NCBI GenBank assembly: GCA_038380435.1 | Contig: JAWZYU010000034.1 | Coordinates: 19,137,404-19,201,403 of the forward strand | From: Ryuthela nishihirai | Taxonomy: Eukaryota > Arthropoda > Arachnida > Araneae > Heptathelidae | Direction of reading: 5' to 3' | DNA: 64,000 nucleotides | Shown here: in pieces, positions 1 to 10,619 of the stretch | Position numbering within the stretch: position 1 is the first letter of the stretch | How the letters are laid out: each line of letters opens with the position of its first letter | The notes under the pieces: model-generated | The model's input: only the letters and a program-made list of their open reading frames with translations | Databases searched by the model: none | What the model was told of the DNA's origin: nothing | Position numbers and translations under genes: made by a program

Positions 1-960
1 CGTTCTCGGAAAAACTTTTGAAAAACGTTTGAGAAACCTTTGTCAAGTGTTTGAAAAATTTAGGGCAGCGGTAGTAGCATAAATGACAGTTCTGGCACAG
101 TAAAAGGGGCTCGAGAATTCTATGAAAATAATATGGGAAAATTATGGGGGATGAGGGAAAGAAGTATGTTTGTTGTGGTTTTTTGTGAAAATATGTGAGA
201 AAATTAGAAAAAACGGGGGTGTTTTTAGCATGTTAAAAACTTGTTTAAATTTTTTTAAAGATGAGGTTTAAACTAATTTGTGAATTAGTTTAAATGAATT
301 AGGTTGAAATGAGGTAAGTGTGTATGAGATAAAATGAAATAGGTTGAAATGAGGTGTGTGTATATGAGATAAAAAAATGATGTGTTTTGTTAAGTTATCA
401 TACACTTCACTGGATACAGCAGAATCAAAACTTTCTAAGCAAAGTCCAAAGTATTAATTCTGTTATCAAAGAAGAATATTAGAAGTTTTATCCAAAAGTG
501 AATAAATTTTTTATTATAGAAAAATATTAAAATTTTAATCAAAGTCCGAAGTAATTATTTCGCTACAAGAAAAATAAAACTTTTATTTAAGCAACGTTCA
601 AGTAATAATTTTGCTACAATAATATTAAAACTTTATCTAACGAAAATCCACTTAATAATTCCCGTTCCAGCTTTACAATTAAATGTATTTAAATCGTACT
701 TACCTTAGATTGGGACTCTATACCGAAGGGGGATCTCAAACTAACTTCGAATCGCTTGAGATATTTCTTAAATACTCAACCGAATTTAAAACCAAAACTG
801 AATAAATTTCTTATCATAGAAGAATATTAAAATTTTCATCTAATCAAAGTTCAAGTAATAATTTTGCTATAAGAATATTAAAATATTTATCTTACTAAAG
901 TCCACGTAATAATTCCCGTTCCAGCTTTACAATTAAATGTATTTAAGTCGTACTTACGCT
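1..960. repeat. AT-rich non-coding DNA with short tandem repeats
   Basis: No gene is visible. A 40-bp unit beginning AGGTTGAAATGAGGT is repeated at 301 and 341. A larger duplication relates about 645-790 to about 896-1045; both copies carry CCCGTTCCAGCTTTACAATT and then a TTGGGACTCTA motif. The second copy runs into the foldback element described next. The origin is unknown, and it could be the decayed flank of the Polinton-like block to the right. Confidence 0.6.
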
Positions 961-1640
961 AGATTGGGACTCTACACCAGAGGGGAAAGTCAAAGTGACC
1001 TGGAGTCGCTTGAGACCTTCTTAAATACTCAACAGAATTCAAACTGAATCTTGAACTTTGGTTTTGGATAAAAAAATTTCAATTTGATGGCAAAGTCCAA
1101 GTAATATTTTTTGCTATCAAACCGATATGTTTATCCGAAACCAAAGTTCAAGATTCAGTAGCAAAGTCCAATAATAATTTTGTTTTCAAACCGAAATTTT
1201 TATCTAAAAACAAAGTTCAAGATTCAGTAGCAAAGTCCAAGTAATAATTTTGCTATCAAACCGTAATTTTTATCCAAAACCAAAGTTCAAGTTTCAGTAG
1301 CAAAGTCTAAGTAATAATTTTTGCTATCAAACCGAAATTTTTATTCAAAATCAAAGTTCAAGATTCAGTAGCAAAGTCCAAGCTATAATTTTGCCATCAA
1401 ACCGAAATTTTTATTCAAAATCAAAGTTCAAGATTCAGTAGCAAAGTCCAAGCTATAATTTTGCTATCAAACCGAAATTTTTATCCAAAACAAAACCAAA
1501 AATCCAAGTAATAATTTTTGCTATCAATCCGAAATTTTATTCAAAATCAAAGTTCAAGATTCAGTTTTGGTTCTGTGGAATATTTAAGAATGGTCTCAAG
1601 CGATTCCAAGTGACTTTGACTTTCCCCTCGTGAAGAGTAG
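960..1640. repeat. Minisatellite inside a foldback (inverted repeat) structure
   Basis: About seven units of 56-72 bp run from about 1085 to 1560. Each begins CAAAGTCCAAGTAATAATTT and ends with a GTTCAAGATTCAGTAG-like motif. The array is bracketed by an inverted repeat: 971-1070 reads as the reverse complement of about 1536-1640, sharing for example GGGGAAAGTCAAAGTGAC at 980-1000 and its complement near 1605-1625. The single strand could fold into a hairpin with roughly 100-nt arms and the tandem array as its loop. Confidence 0.8.
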
Positions 1641-1964
1641 GTATTTATTTTTTTATGTATTTTGTATGTTTTTTTTCAAAGTTGCTTAGTTGAATCGCTG
1701 GTCGTCCATTGGCGCAGGCGGCCGTCAATTTTTCAAAGTCCAGCATTCACTAGAGAAGTTTGAAAAGAATGTCTCGTGAAGTGAAAATGATCGTTAAAAT
1801 TAAGATTAGAATTTTTAGGATGGTCAACAACATTTGAACGGATTAATTGATATTTTCTCTTAAAAACATTTCATCAGATTCAATTAGAAGTTGGGGAACA
1901 TATATTTTTTTTAAAGCGTGCAAATAGATGTAAATTTTGATTGCATTTGAAATAGTTTTTTCAG

Positions 1965-3210
1965 CCAACAACTAAAAGTTTTCCCTCTAGTGGTTATAAA
2001 GTTGTTTTCCGTTCTGAGACAATTACACAATATACGTGATATAATTCGTTTGGCGGTATATTTAATTTAAATCGTATTTCGATATCAGCAGTTGCTGATA
2101 ATTCATATAGACGTGATTAGTATTTGCTGACATCGAAGTGGAATATCTGATACAGTTTCATAAAATCTTGGTAACTGACTTGTGTACCCAAGTCGATATT
2201 CATGTTTTTTGCAGCTAAAAACTGTTGTAAACTCGTGCATAGTCTAAAGTGTTGGGTTCAAAGTTGCACTCGAATTCTTGTTCGGAAAACTGTTTGCTAT
2301 TCACTCTGATCTGAATCCGTTCTAGTAACATGTGATCAAATACCATATTATTTCTAGTTTTATTATTTAATCGGTTAGACTTTTGTAAGACGACATAAAG
2401 ATGGACAGGTTTGTTTTGAGTTGTAGTAACCCGTCAACTGACCTGAGAGTCAATTCGAGTGTCAGATTTGTACAGTTTGCACGATTCCCAAAAGATTTCA
2501 TGTGGATTGCCGCTTGCTAACTGAGATTCTGGTTTTGCAAGTACTTGTAGTGATGGTTCCACTTTTGGAATAAACCAAGATACATGAGATATTTCAAATT
2601 TATACAATGTAGCCCCAACTATATGAATAATGTCTTTGTCATCACTTTTTTCAATTTTTATGGTATGTTTTACACCGCGAAACACTTTATCCACGTCTTG
2701 GCAGAATCGAAGCAACCGATTCAGTGGTAAGAATAAACTTACGTTTTAACTATTTTTTGTAATTTATTATCTGTCCGAGAATCCTTGATTGAATTCAGGA
2801 TATTTCTTCAACGCTTGTGCAAAATCCTTTATTTTATTATTCGTGTCTAGTTTATTTTCGCCTCCGTCGTACAAATACTTATTCATTTTCGAACTGTCTG
2901 CCGTATCTTTGAACCACATCATACTTGTGGCAGCACCGTGTGAAAAGTCTTCGGTAAAATCAATTAAATTTTGAATCGTGGTCGTCACTCCTGGCAGTTC
3001 AATACCTTCCAATTTTCTGTTTTCAATATAATATTGAGCTCTCTTAAAAATGTTGTATCCGTTATTGATCGTCGTAACTACATCATTGCCGCCGATATCA
3101 GACCCATTCATTATTTTGCCTCTGACGTGTATATAAATATTGTGCGGATGTAGAAAAACGTCCATATCTTTGGTAAATATTTCGTCTTTTTCTAAATTTT
3201 TAACATTCAC
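1965..3210 (-). pseudogene. Polinton/adintovirus-like virion (capsid-like) protein remnant
   Basis: Read on the minus strand, one conceptual protein of about 410 residues is recovered in pieces. These are a 147-residue N-terminal piece (3210-2767), a 93-residue middle piece (2715-2434, same frame, separated by in-frame stops near 2720-2765) and a C-terminal piece (about 2215-1965) with the fragments NMNIDLGTQVSYQDFM and ADIEIRFKLNIPPNELYHVY. Residue patterns such as HPHNIYIHVRGKI and DVDKVFRGVKHTI resemble the long uncharacterised structural proteins found next to integrase and ATPase genes in animal Polinton-like elements. The capsid assignment rests on that resemblance and on the neighbours, not on a structural match. 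Stops and frame changes make it non-functional. It diverges from the plus-strand genes that start near 3363. Confidence 0.45.
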
Positions 3211-3362
3211 ATTGGTTTCTCGATATTAAAAGTACTCTTATTTTGTCGTGGAATTATCGTCTATTGTCTACTTTCCTTCGTTTTTTGCTGCATCGATAAT
3301 TTTCGATTCGAACCCTAGTATTTTTCGTAACTTTCCTTCAGAAAAATCTATTTTATATCCTC

Positions 3363-3587
3363 GTGCCAAACGAAAAACAAATCTTAATGTGGGAAAAAGC
3401 CTGCAAAAAGCACGACATTTCTTACAGCAAATCTACAGAAACTAAAAAGAGGCACGAAGCCGACCAAGAATTATTAAATGATTTGGATGAAATTCAGAAC
3501 CCAACTTTAGGAGAAAGAATTTCAAGAACGATAATCAAACCAATCATTAAAACAAAGAAACTGTTCGGTTTAGGACACAAGAAATAA
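3363..3587 (+). pseudogene. PLA2-like domain protein of the Polinton-like block
   Basis: A 74-residue open frame contains ACKKHDISYSKS followed by RHEADQELL. The Cys-x2-His-Asp core and the downstream Arg-His-x-Ala-Asp helix are the arrangement of the phospholipase A2 domain known from parvovirus capsids and from adintovirus/Polinton virion proteins, where it is thought to help breach endosomal membranes. A basic C-terminal tail (KTKKLFGLGHKK) follows. The frame opens on GTG with no ATG, so the N-terminal part with the calcium loop is missing or frameshifted. It ends two bases before the integrase ATG at 3589, consistent with tight viral-type packing. A chance match is possible in so short a frame, but the context argues against it. 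Confidence 0.5.
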
Positions 3588-3588
3588 G

Positions 3589-4632
3589 ATGCTTTCTTCC
3601 GTTTACTATGACCCATTAAAGGGATTATCCGGCATAAAAGATCTAATGCGCAAAACTGGATTGACTGAAAAAGAAGTAAAAAGATTTCTCCAACAACAAG
3701 ATGTGTACACGTTACACAAACCAATTTATAAAATATTCGAAACCAGACGGGTTTATGTCTAGAATGTAGACGACAGGTGGCAGAGTGATTTAATCAATAT
3801 GCAAAAATTTAAATTTCACAGTAACCACACGAATTACATTTTAACCGTGATTGACATTTTCAGCAAATTCGCCTGGGCAATACCTATTAAAAAGAAAACG
3901 AGTAATGAGATTACCTAAGCATTTGTCGAAATTTTTAAGCCATCCAAGTTACAAACGGATAAGGGAACTGGGTTTATCAATAAAGAAACTCGAGCATTGT
4001 TTAATCAACGAGGTGTCCATTGGTTTGCCACTGAAAATGAGACTAAAGCTCAAATTGTGGAAGGGTTTAATAGGACTCTAAGACAAAAATGTCGAAATAT
4101 TTCACTGCTAATAACACTAGAAAATGGATAGATCCGCACTCGTTAAGAATTACAATGTACCAAACCTCGTTAAGAATTACAAGACTTCTTATCACAGATT
4201 AATAAGAATGACCCCAAAAGAGGCAAGCTTGCAGAAAAACAAAGATATTGTTTGTTTTAATCTGTTTGGTAAAAGAATTAATCTATTACAGCACCAAAAT
4301 TTAAAATTCGCGACAGAGTGAGAATCACCAAGTACAAGACACCGTTTAGAAAAGGTTATCTGTCGAATTTAACAGAAGAGATTTTTGAAATTGCTGAAGT
4401 TCTGAATACAGATCCCATAACCTATAAGATCAAAGATCTGAAAGGAGAACCAATCATTGGTAATTTTTACACCCAAGAAATGGTGAAATACGAAAAGCAA
4501 GATGACATTTATAAAGTTGAAACTATTCTGAAAACTAGAGTGAAGAATAATAAAAACGAGTATTATGTTAAACGGTTTGTTTATGATAATACATTTAATT
4601 CCTGGGTCAAAGAGGATGATCTTTTTAAATAA
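3589..4632 (+). pseudogene. Polinton-type retroviral-like integrase, broken by stops
   Basis: A single reading frame from the ATG at 3589 to the stop at 4632 covers about 347 codons. It is interrupted by in-frame stops, including TAG at 3760-3762 and TAA at 3916-3918, and by further stops between about 4130 and 4275. The core keeps all three acidic catalytic positions of an rve integrase: Asp in WQSDLINMQKF, Asp in LQTDKGTGF and Glu in AQIVEGFNRTLRQK. A C-terminal SH3/chromo-like module (4318-4632, about 104 residues, with RVRITKYKTPFRKGY) matches the usual Polinton integrase tail. It would have catalysed insertion of the element's DNA. It lies between the PLA2-like gene and the ATPase on the same strand. 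The Polinton/adintovirus assignment is strong because of this layout. Confidence 0.8.
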
Positions 4633-4637
4633 AGCAA

Positions 4638-5314
4638 ATGGAGATTCAAAATTTTGACTTTGAAGAAGATGAGAAATTCTTGAACAGAAACGTATTAGCA
4701 CCTCTCTGGCCTTTTAGACTTTTATTCAGTGGTCCATCAGGTTCAGGAAAACGAACCTTTTGTTTAACGTAATATTTAAGCATCTCTACTATAATAAATT
4801 CTTTTTATATGCCAAAGATTTAACCGAGCCGAAATATCAGTTTATGAAAGAAATATTCGACGATTTGCACGAAATTTTGGAGAAAACATTTGGCGAAAAA
4901 ATCGCAATTGCAACTTTCTCTTCCAGTAAAGAAGACATCGTCAAGGTCAACGAACTAGATCCCGACATGCAAAATTTAATTGTTTTCGACGATTTCGTAA
5001 CGGCAAGAGATGAAAAACTCATCGAAGAATTATTCGTCAGAGGAAGGAAAAAGAACATATCATTGATTTACCTGACACAGAGTTATTTTTCGACTCCAAA
5101 AGACATTCGACTACAGTGTAATTATTTTATATTCTTTAATATGCAGAACAAGAGAGAAATGTTGCAGATACAAATGGATCATGCAACAGAAATCAGGAAA
5201 GATATTTTTATGCAGTGTTATGCATATGCAGTTTCAAAACCACACGATTTCTTATTAATCGATAAAAAAAACCAACACATGCCTCTCAAGTACAGAAAAA
5301 ACTTTGGTAAATAA
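4638..5314 (+). pseudogene. FtsK/HerA-type genome-packaging ATPase, frameshifted in Walker A
   Basis: The start is the ATG at 4638, six bases after the integrase stop. The first frame reads through a Walker A motif (SGPSGSGK, ending near 4749) and then hits a stop at once. The rest of the protein continues in another frame from about 4751 to 5314. This implies a one-base deletion within or just after the P-loop. The second part keeps a Walker B-like NLIVFDDF and the sensor-like segment LIYLTQSYF, as expected of A32-type packaging ATPases of Polintons, adintoviruses and other PRD1-adenovirus lineage viruses. Total length of about 225 residues fits that family. Apart from this break the gene is well preserved. 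Confidence 0.8.
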
Positions 5315-5405
5315 AGATGAATTACTAGACAAAGTTTGGTGTCATGAGCTCTGAGACCGGTCCCGAAAGAGGACAGCGGGAATTCCAGGTGTCGGTTTTA
5401 AATTG

Positions 5406-5854
5406 ACACACAATGGGGACTACGACATGAGTAATAAAAAATTGTGAAATATCGCCAATTCGGAAGAGGGTTGGGACTCTGTGACAAAACAATATCTAAA
5501 ACAAAGTCTATAACACTGAATCACACGGGAAATTATGACGCAAATACTGAAAGAATATCGAATATAGGCAGACTTATAGAGAATGGAGATGCCACTACCA
5601 TTCAATACCTTAATAATGCTTCTTTAATTTTTCGGAACAATCGCTACGATGCGAGAAACAAAAAAATAATCAATGTTACTGAACCAGATGCAGATTCTGG
5701 AGTAGTTACAAAACGATATTTGGAAAAAAGGGCACTTTGCAATGACGATGATAATTACGATACCCCTTGTCACGTGACAAGAAGGTTGCCAGATCACCAA
5801 TTTCTAAAAAAATCGTTGCCAGATATTTTTTCTGAATTCTGTAATCGACCATAG
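5406..5854 (+). pseudogene. Fibre-like repeat protein of the Polinton-like block
   Basis: Three consecutive repeats of about 37 residues can be read. Repeat 1 (5406-5510) lies in one frame, with DYDMSNKKL and DSVTKQYLK and one stop. Repeats 2 and 3 (5517-5740) lie in the frame shifted after about 5510, with NYDANTERISNI and YDARNKKIINVTEPDADSG then VVTKRYLEKRA. The pattern YD-x-NKKI-x-N-...-D-x-VTK-x-YL recurs in tail-fibre-like and Polinton minor virion proteins, so an attachment or spike role is plausible but unproven. A one-base frame change separates repeats 1 and 2, and the 5' part is missing. The protein ends at the TAG at 5852-5854. Confidence 0.5.
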
Positions 5855-6397
5855 TGTTCGGATACTTTTTTGAGCGACCGTACCCCTAGGTTCTATCATA
5901 CAAAAATTGATCATGGGCTGAAAAATGTTTGACAGAAAAATGAATATTGGATGTGTGCAGAGTAACAGAACATATATTGACCTTCAATGGGATACACTTT
6001 TTAGTGGTTCTTTTGAATGACGTAAGTTTCCTTTTGCTTTTACTTTTTGCAAAATGAAATTTCTTAATTGCTTAACATCATGTTTAATGATATCTATCTA
6101 TATGGCAAATGTCATGCCGTAACATTTTTTCTACCTTAGCTTTATTTAGTTTTTGGTAAAGTAGGAGAATTTCCCCTCATCTAAGCCCTGTTTTCACAAA
6201 TAGAATTTTGCTACTACCATAAATTTGAAAAAGATAAATACTGCCCTTTCTAGGTTTATTATTTTATTTTAGGAAAACATGTTATTGGCTATTGATAAGC
6301 ATTAAAGCTGAGAAACTAATAGCATATAATTATTGTTTCTTACTGGCACTTCATTTAAGTTGTAAATTTCAAAATTTCATTTTTACTTATATAAGCA
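5855..6397. other. No gene seen
   Basis: AT-rich sequence. The first bases after the fibre-like gene (AGTGTTCGGATACTTTTTTG at 5853-5872) resemble the end of a Tc1-type inverted repeat, but no partner was found. Confidence 0.5.
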
Positions 6398-6946
6398 GTC
6401 TTGTCGCTGAGTGGTTAGTGTGCTTGGCTACAGATCTAATGGACCTGGTTTCAAGCCCTGGGTAAGGCTTGGGTTGGGTTGTTTTAACTCTGAGCTGCAC
6501 TTTTTTGCACACCATGGGCTAAATGGCCAGGTCACAAGGACCCCGAAAGTTAGGGGAGGGGACCCACTGGAACCGCTGTTGGGAGGCAGATGGTAGCCAT
6601 TCAGGATGTTCTTTACCATGCGCAGGGTATGGCTCTCCCGCACACGGGGCCACGGCGGCTTAACGTCCCATCCGACAGACGGCGCCCTTTCCAAGCACAT
6701 CGGTGTCCCCTACTGACCGTGAGCAGGGTGGGGAATTTTGACGAGATAAATTTCAATGCTGACCCAGCTGGGACTCGAACCTGGGAACTACAAATTATGA
6801 GCCTGGTGCACTACCAACTGAGCCACCCCCGCCCCTTCCTGGGTAAGGCTTGGATATTGTGTTGTCTTTCTGCTGAGGTCACACCTCTATGGTGTGTAGA
6901 CTGGCAGACTGTGATCAGAACTCTGTGGTAAGCAGCTGCATGAGAG
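6398..6946 (+). repeat. SINE B copy, split by a SINE A insertion
   Basis: The tRNA-like head (CTGAGTGGTTAGTGTGCTTGG, a Ser/Leu-type A-box region) is at 6398-6472. The body and 3' end (GTAAGCAGCTGCATGAGAGG) resume at 6854-6946. The interruption is a SINE A copy with a 16-bp target-site duplication, so SINE B was there first. Confidence 0.85.
6473..6837 (-). repeat. SINE A copy inserted in SINE B
   Basis: A near-complete tRNA-derived SINE, read on the minus strand from the GGGGCGGGGGTGGCTCAG head to a GAGTTAAAACAACCCAACCC-type tail. It is flanked by the exact 16-bp duplication CCTGGGTAAGGCTTGG at 6457-6472 and 6838-6853. Confidence 0.92.
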
Positions 6947-7094
6947 GATTTTATATATATACATAAAATATAACATATCCATGGCAGACAATGTTTATGA
7001 AACCTGTACCAAATGATGTAAGCATTGCTTTTTATGTTTGAAATATTCCTTTTTCTCTTTTATATACAGCATTTTGAAGTGGATAATATACAAA

Positions 7095-7682
7095 TTTGAA
7101 AGTAAAATTAAATATGTATGGTGATGTGAGACATGAGATTAGCAGGTGAAATAGGCATTGCCTCTGGGACTTTTAGGAATCTATGGAGAGTGTGGAGAAA
7201 TAGGTGTATACACCTAAAGAACGTTATTAGACTGTATAATAGTTTGGTTCTTTCTAGGGTTATGGTAGTGAAACTTGGATGCTTTGTAAATAAGATAGCA
7301 AGAAACTAGATGCTTTTAATTCTAAATGCTTACACAGTATCTTGGGCATTAGGTAGTTAAACTTTGTAAGCAATGGAGAGGTTAGGAAAAAGGAGTCGGC
7401 AACCTCCTCTGAGTAGTATGTTGTGAAGAGAGAGACTGCGTTGGTTTGGCCCTGCTGCTTGTATGGATAATTATAGATTAGCGAACAGTGTTCATAAAGG
7501 CCTCAGAAAGTGGGGGAGACCTAGGATGCAGTGGGCAGACAATGTCAAACAGGACCTTGTTAGGATTGGTGTGCAGTGGTGAGATGCAGCAGATATAGCT
7601 CAGGACAGATATACTTGGAGAACTAAATTGCCCGGTCTGGTTGGACCTCCATAGTCCATGGCTGCTTGAGGATGATGATGTA
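7095..7682 (+). pseudogene. 3' end of an RTE-like non-LTR retrotransposon
   Basis: Broken translations show the C-terminal region of an animal LINE polyprotein. YGSETWMLCK (about 7261-7290) is followed by KLDAFNSKCLHSILGIR and then a tryptophan- and arginine-rich segment ending near a DRYTWRT-like motif. The DNA ends in GGCTGCTTGAGGATGATGATG, a trinucleotide tail typical of RTE-type elements. Stops occur in every frame. The clade call comes from the tail and the C-terminal motif pattern; CR1 or L2 is the alternative. Confidence 0.65.
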
Positions 7683-7689
7683 AAAGGAT

Positions 7690-9130
7690 ATTTACATTGA
7701 AAATATTAATTTGTTTTTGAAATTTATGATTGATGAATAGCACTCATCCATGTTTCCTCTCCTTCCTAAAGAAAAATAGAATAAATTATGGTAATTCAAA
7801 ATCTGATATTGCCATAATTTATTTTAAAGTTGATGAGCTTTCTGTAAAATGCCCTGCATGAAAAAAAAATTCTTTAACTGTGATGAACTGAAATTTTCTC
7901 AATATCCTATCGAGAGAAAATGATTTGTATGTAAATGTGGTGTATTGCTGTGCTTAGTTTATTTTGCAGTGATTGAATAATGTTTGTTTTGTTTTCTAAT
8001 ATTTTATAGCCCTACTAAAGGAAAGCAGTTTTAGAAATAGTTTTTCCCAATTCCATGAACCTATGTAAAATAAGAATTTTTATTATTCCAAAAAAAAAAC
8101 AGTCTTCCTGTTGATCATGGTAGCTTCTGACACTGCAGCTGACACTTACCTTTGTGTTCCAATGTATACTGATGAGGTAAGAAAACAGGTTTGTTATTCC
8201 TAATATTTTCTCTAAAGTATTATGCAGGGTAAGTACAAATGATCTCAAAAATTTATCAAAAAACTGAAAAATATATTTACATAATTCTTTATTTTAGAAG
8301 TAAAATATATATGTAAATTATTTTGGAAGTGAATATAATGTTGTATAGTGATAAGATTCAAATTTATGAACAAATTGCATGGAATCATTGCTTTTTGCAC
8401 TCAAGTTTTAAATTATGGAACTTTGCATTATATCATGACACAACCAGGCATAATTTGTGTATTGTTAATGAAGCCCTGTACAATATTAAGCCACAATGAT
8501 TTTAGATTTCATATCTGCCTCTTAAGGAAAAAGAAATGACAATTTTAAAATAAATGCTTTGCCAAAGAAGAATTTTTTTGAAATTTTCAATTTGTTTTTC
8601 ATTATATCTTAATACATTACATTAGTGATAATGTAAGATGACATTACTCATCAATGATCAAAATTTGGTATTACCCTAAGTAGACCTGGATCTAGAAAAA
8701 AAGCAAAGGGTTTTGGAAAATGCATGAAAATAATTGCCTAATAATTTTTGGCCTCTTACTCATTAGCATCCAGAAGGGGTCTGAAGGTCAGACTGGCCTG
8801 ACCCTAAGTTATTGTAGAGTTCATAAGCTTTGCGTACAATGCCTTTCATGAAAAAAGAAAATTGCAACTATCGTTAACTATTGAATTATTTTCCAAAGAG
8901 AGAAAATGAATTAATGTTAAAATTATGCTACTACAATATGCAGGAAAAGATAATTAAAATCCTAATATAGTTGAAAATAAACTTGATTTGTGGTTTGCCT
9001 CATTTAAACAACTCTTCTCCCCTAAAGGAAATCAGTTTAAGAAATAGTTTTCACAATTCTATGAAACTTATTCAAAATTATTGTACTCTTCTAACCTCAG
9101 TGGGTGTAGTTTTGCATTGAGTAGCATATT
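7690..9130. other. AT-rich spacer with a diverged internal duplication
   Basis: No gene. Two segments are recognisably similar: 7830-8090 and 8816-9090 both carry a CCTACTAAAGGAAAGCAG/CCCTAAAGGAAATCAG core followed by AAGAAATAGTTTT. This suggests an old duplication of about 1 kb. Confidence 0.5.
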
Positions 9131-9276
9131 TCTATGTTATTTATTTTATGATTTGCAGGTAGATATGGTGCATTTCTGTGCAATGATTTCAAAAATGTGT
9201 TTTCTCTCTTTAATAAGCCTTCGCTTCTAAAGAAAAGGGTACATGCATGTGTAATTGATTTGTTGGAAAAGAATTT

Positions 9277-9500
9277 GTCCGAGTGGTTAGCGTGCTTTGC
9301 TACTGATCACGAACATCCATGCCCTGGGTAAGGCATGGATGTTCGTGTTGTTTTTCTGCTGAGGTCTTGCCATCCGCACAAACCTTCTGCTATGACATAA
9401 AGGAAACCGATTCATGCTATGGCATGATTGACCACCGAGGTCCTGTCAGACCTCGGTGGCAAGCAGCTGCTTGAGGGGGAGGGGTATTTATTATTTATTT
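9277..9500 (+). repeat. SINE B copy with two internal hairpins
   Basis: Head GAGTGGTTAGCGTGCTTTGC and tail GCAGCTGCTTGAGGGGG then TATTTATT are typical. The usual B-box region is replaced by an inverted copy of the adjoining segment, giving 16-bp arms (9308-9323 and 9332-9347, CACGAACATCCATGCC and its complement). A second hairpin has 11-bp arms (9432-9442 and 9449-9459). Confidence 0.85.
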
Positions 9501-9942
9501 TATTAGTATTTTTTCATAAAAAGCTGAAGTTAGGAGTAATAGAGCTTCAAAAATTCTCATTGATATTAGATGTAAATTCTTAATAAGTTGATAGGAGTGT
9601 AGATAGATGCTATATTTGCATTAAACAATGTTTTTTATGAATTTATTATCCCATTATCTTGTATAAGAAAGCATATATTGTATGTGTCGTTAATTTATAT
9701 ATCATATCACATTTCTAAGAAAATATATATTATATTTTTGCATTTTATTTTACAATGAATAATTTTTTCTTGTGTCTAATAACTCTTAACTCCATACAGG
9801 ATAGCTCTCACTGTAATGTTTATATTTCCTTTTTCTGTTGCATCTAATAATCTTTGATTTAGAATTGTGGCATTATTTATAAAATGACATATGATTTGAA
9901 AAAAAAAATGGCAATGTTTTATTTATCCACTAAAACTTTCTG

Positions 9943-10192
9943 GTCTGCCTCAGTCAGCAGGAGACACTAATGGACTTAGTAAGGACACCATCCATCAGAT
10001 GGGATGTTAGGCCTTGGTCCTGTGTGTGCAAGAGCCATACATTGCGCATGTTGAGGAACATGGATGGCCTCGATGAGAAGCTAACAGCTGTCCACTGGGT
10101 GTCCTCCCTCAATCTCTGAGCCATTGGGTCCTTGAGACCTGGCCATTTAGCACATTGTCTCCAATAAAGGTGCTGCTCATATTTTTAGGTTA
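9943..10192 (+). repeat. Old, 5'-truncated SINE A copy
   Basis: Heavily diverged but colinear with SINE A from the CAGTCAGYAGGRGACAC region through GACCTGGCCATTTAGC to a decayed 3' tail. Confidence 0.75.
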
Positions 10193-10619
10193 TAGTTGTT
10201 TATTTCATGATCTGCAAATAGATATAGTGTGTTTCTGTGATAATTTATCACTAAACGCTTTATTTTGCAATGTTTATTTTTTTTTCTTTCTTAAAGGAAA
10301 ATGTATATGAATGTGTAAACTATTTCTTATTTAATTTCTAAGTTATAGGGAAATATAAAAAAGACTTGTTATATGCAATATTGTTTTCCATAAAAAAGCT
10401 TAAGTTTTACAGATTCAAAGTTTCTCATTGATATAACATGCAAATTCACTAAAAGATTTGTAGGAGTATAGATGGATGCCATATTTCTTTGCTATATTTA
10501 CATTGAACACTGTATTTTCATGAATTTAATATCCTATTATCTCATATAAGAAAGTATATATGTGTTGTCATTGATTTATTTAATATCACATTTGTAAGAA
10601 AATATATATTATATAGGCT

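Noticed and set aside
1085..1560. CRISPR-like array
   Set aside because: Units are contiguous diverged repeats without unique spacers, in eukaryotic DNA.
5853..5885. Tc1-like terminal repeat next to the fibre-like gene
   Set aside because: Only one end is present and no partner or TA pair could be placed.
6411..6931. Frames of 61-113 codons on both strands
   Set aside because: They fall within SINE A and SINE B, and similar frames recur in most SINE A copies here.
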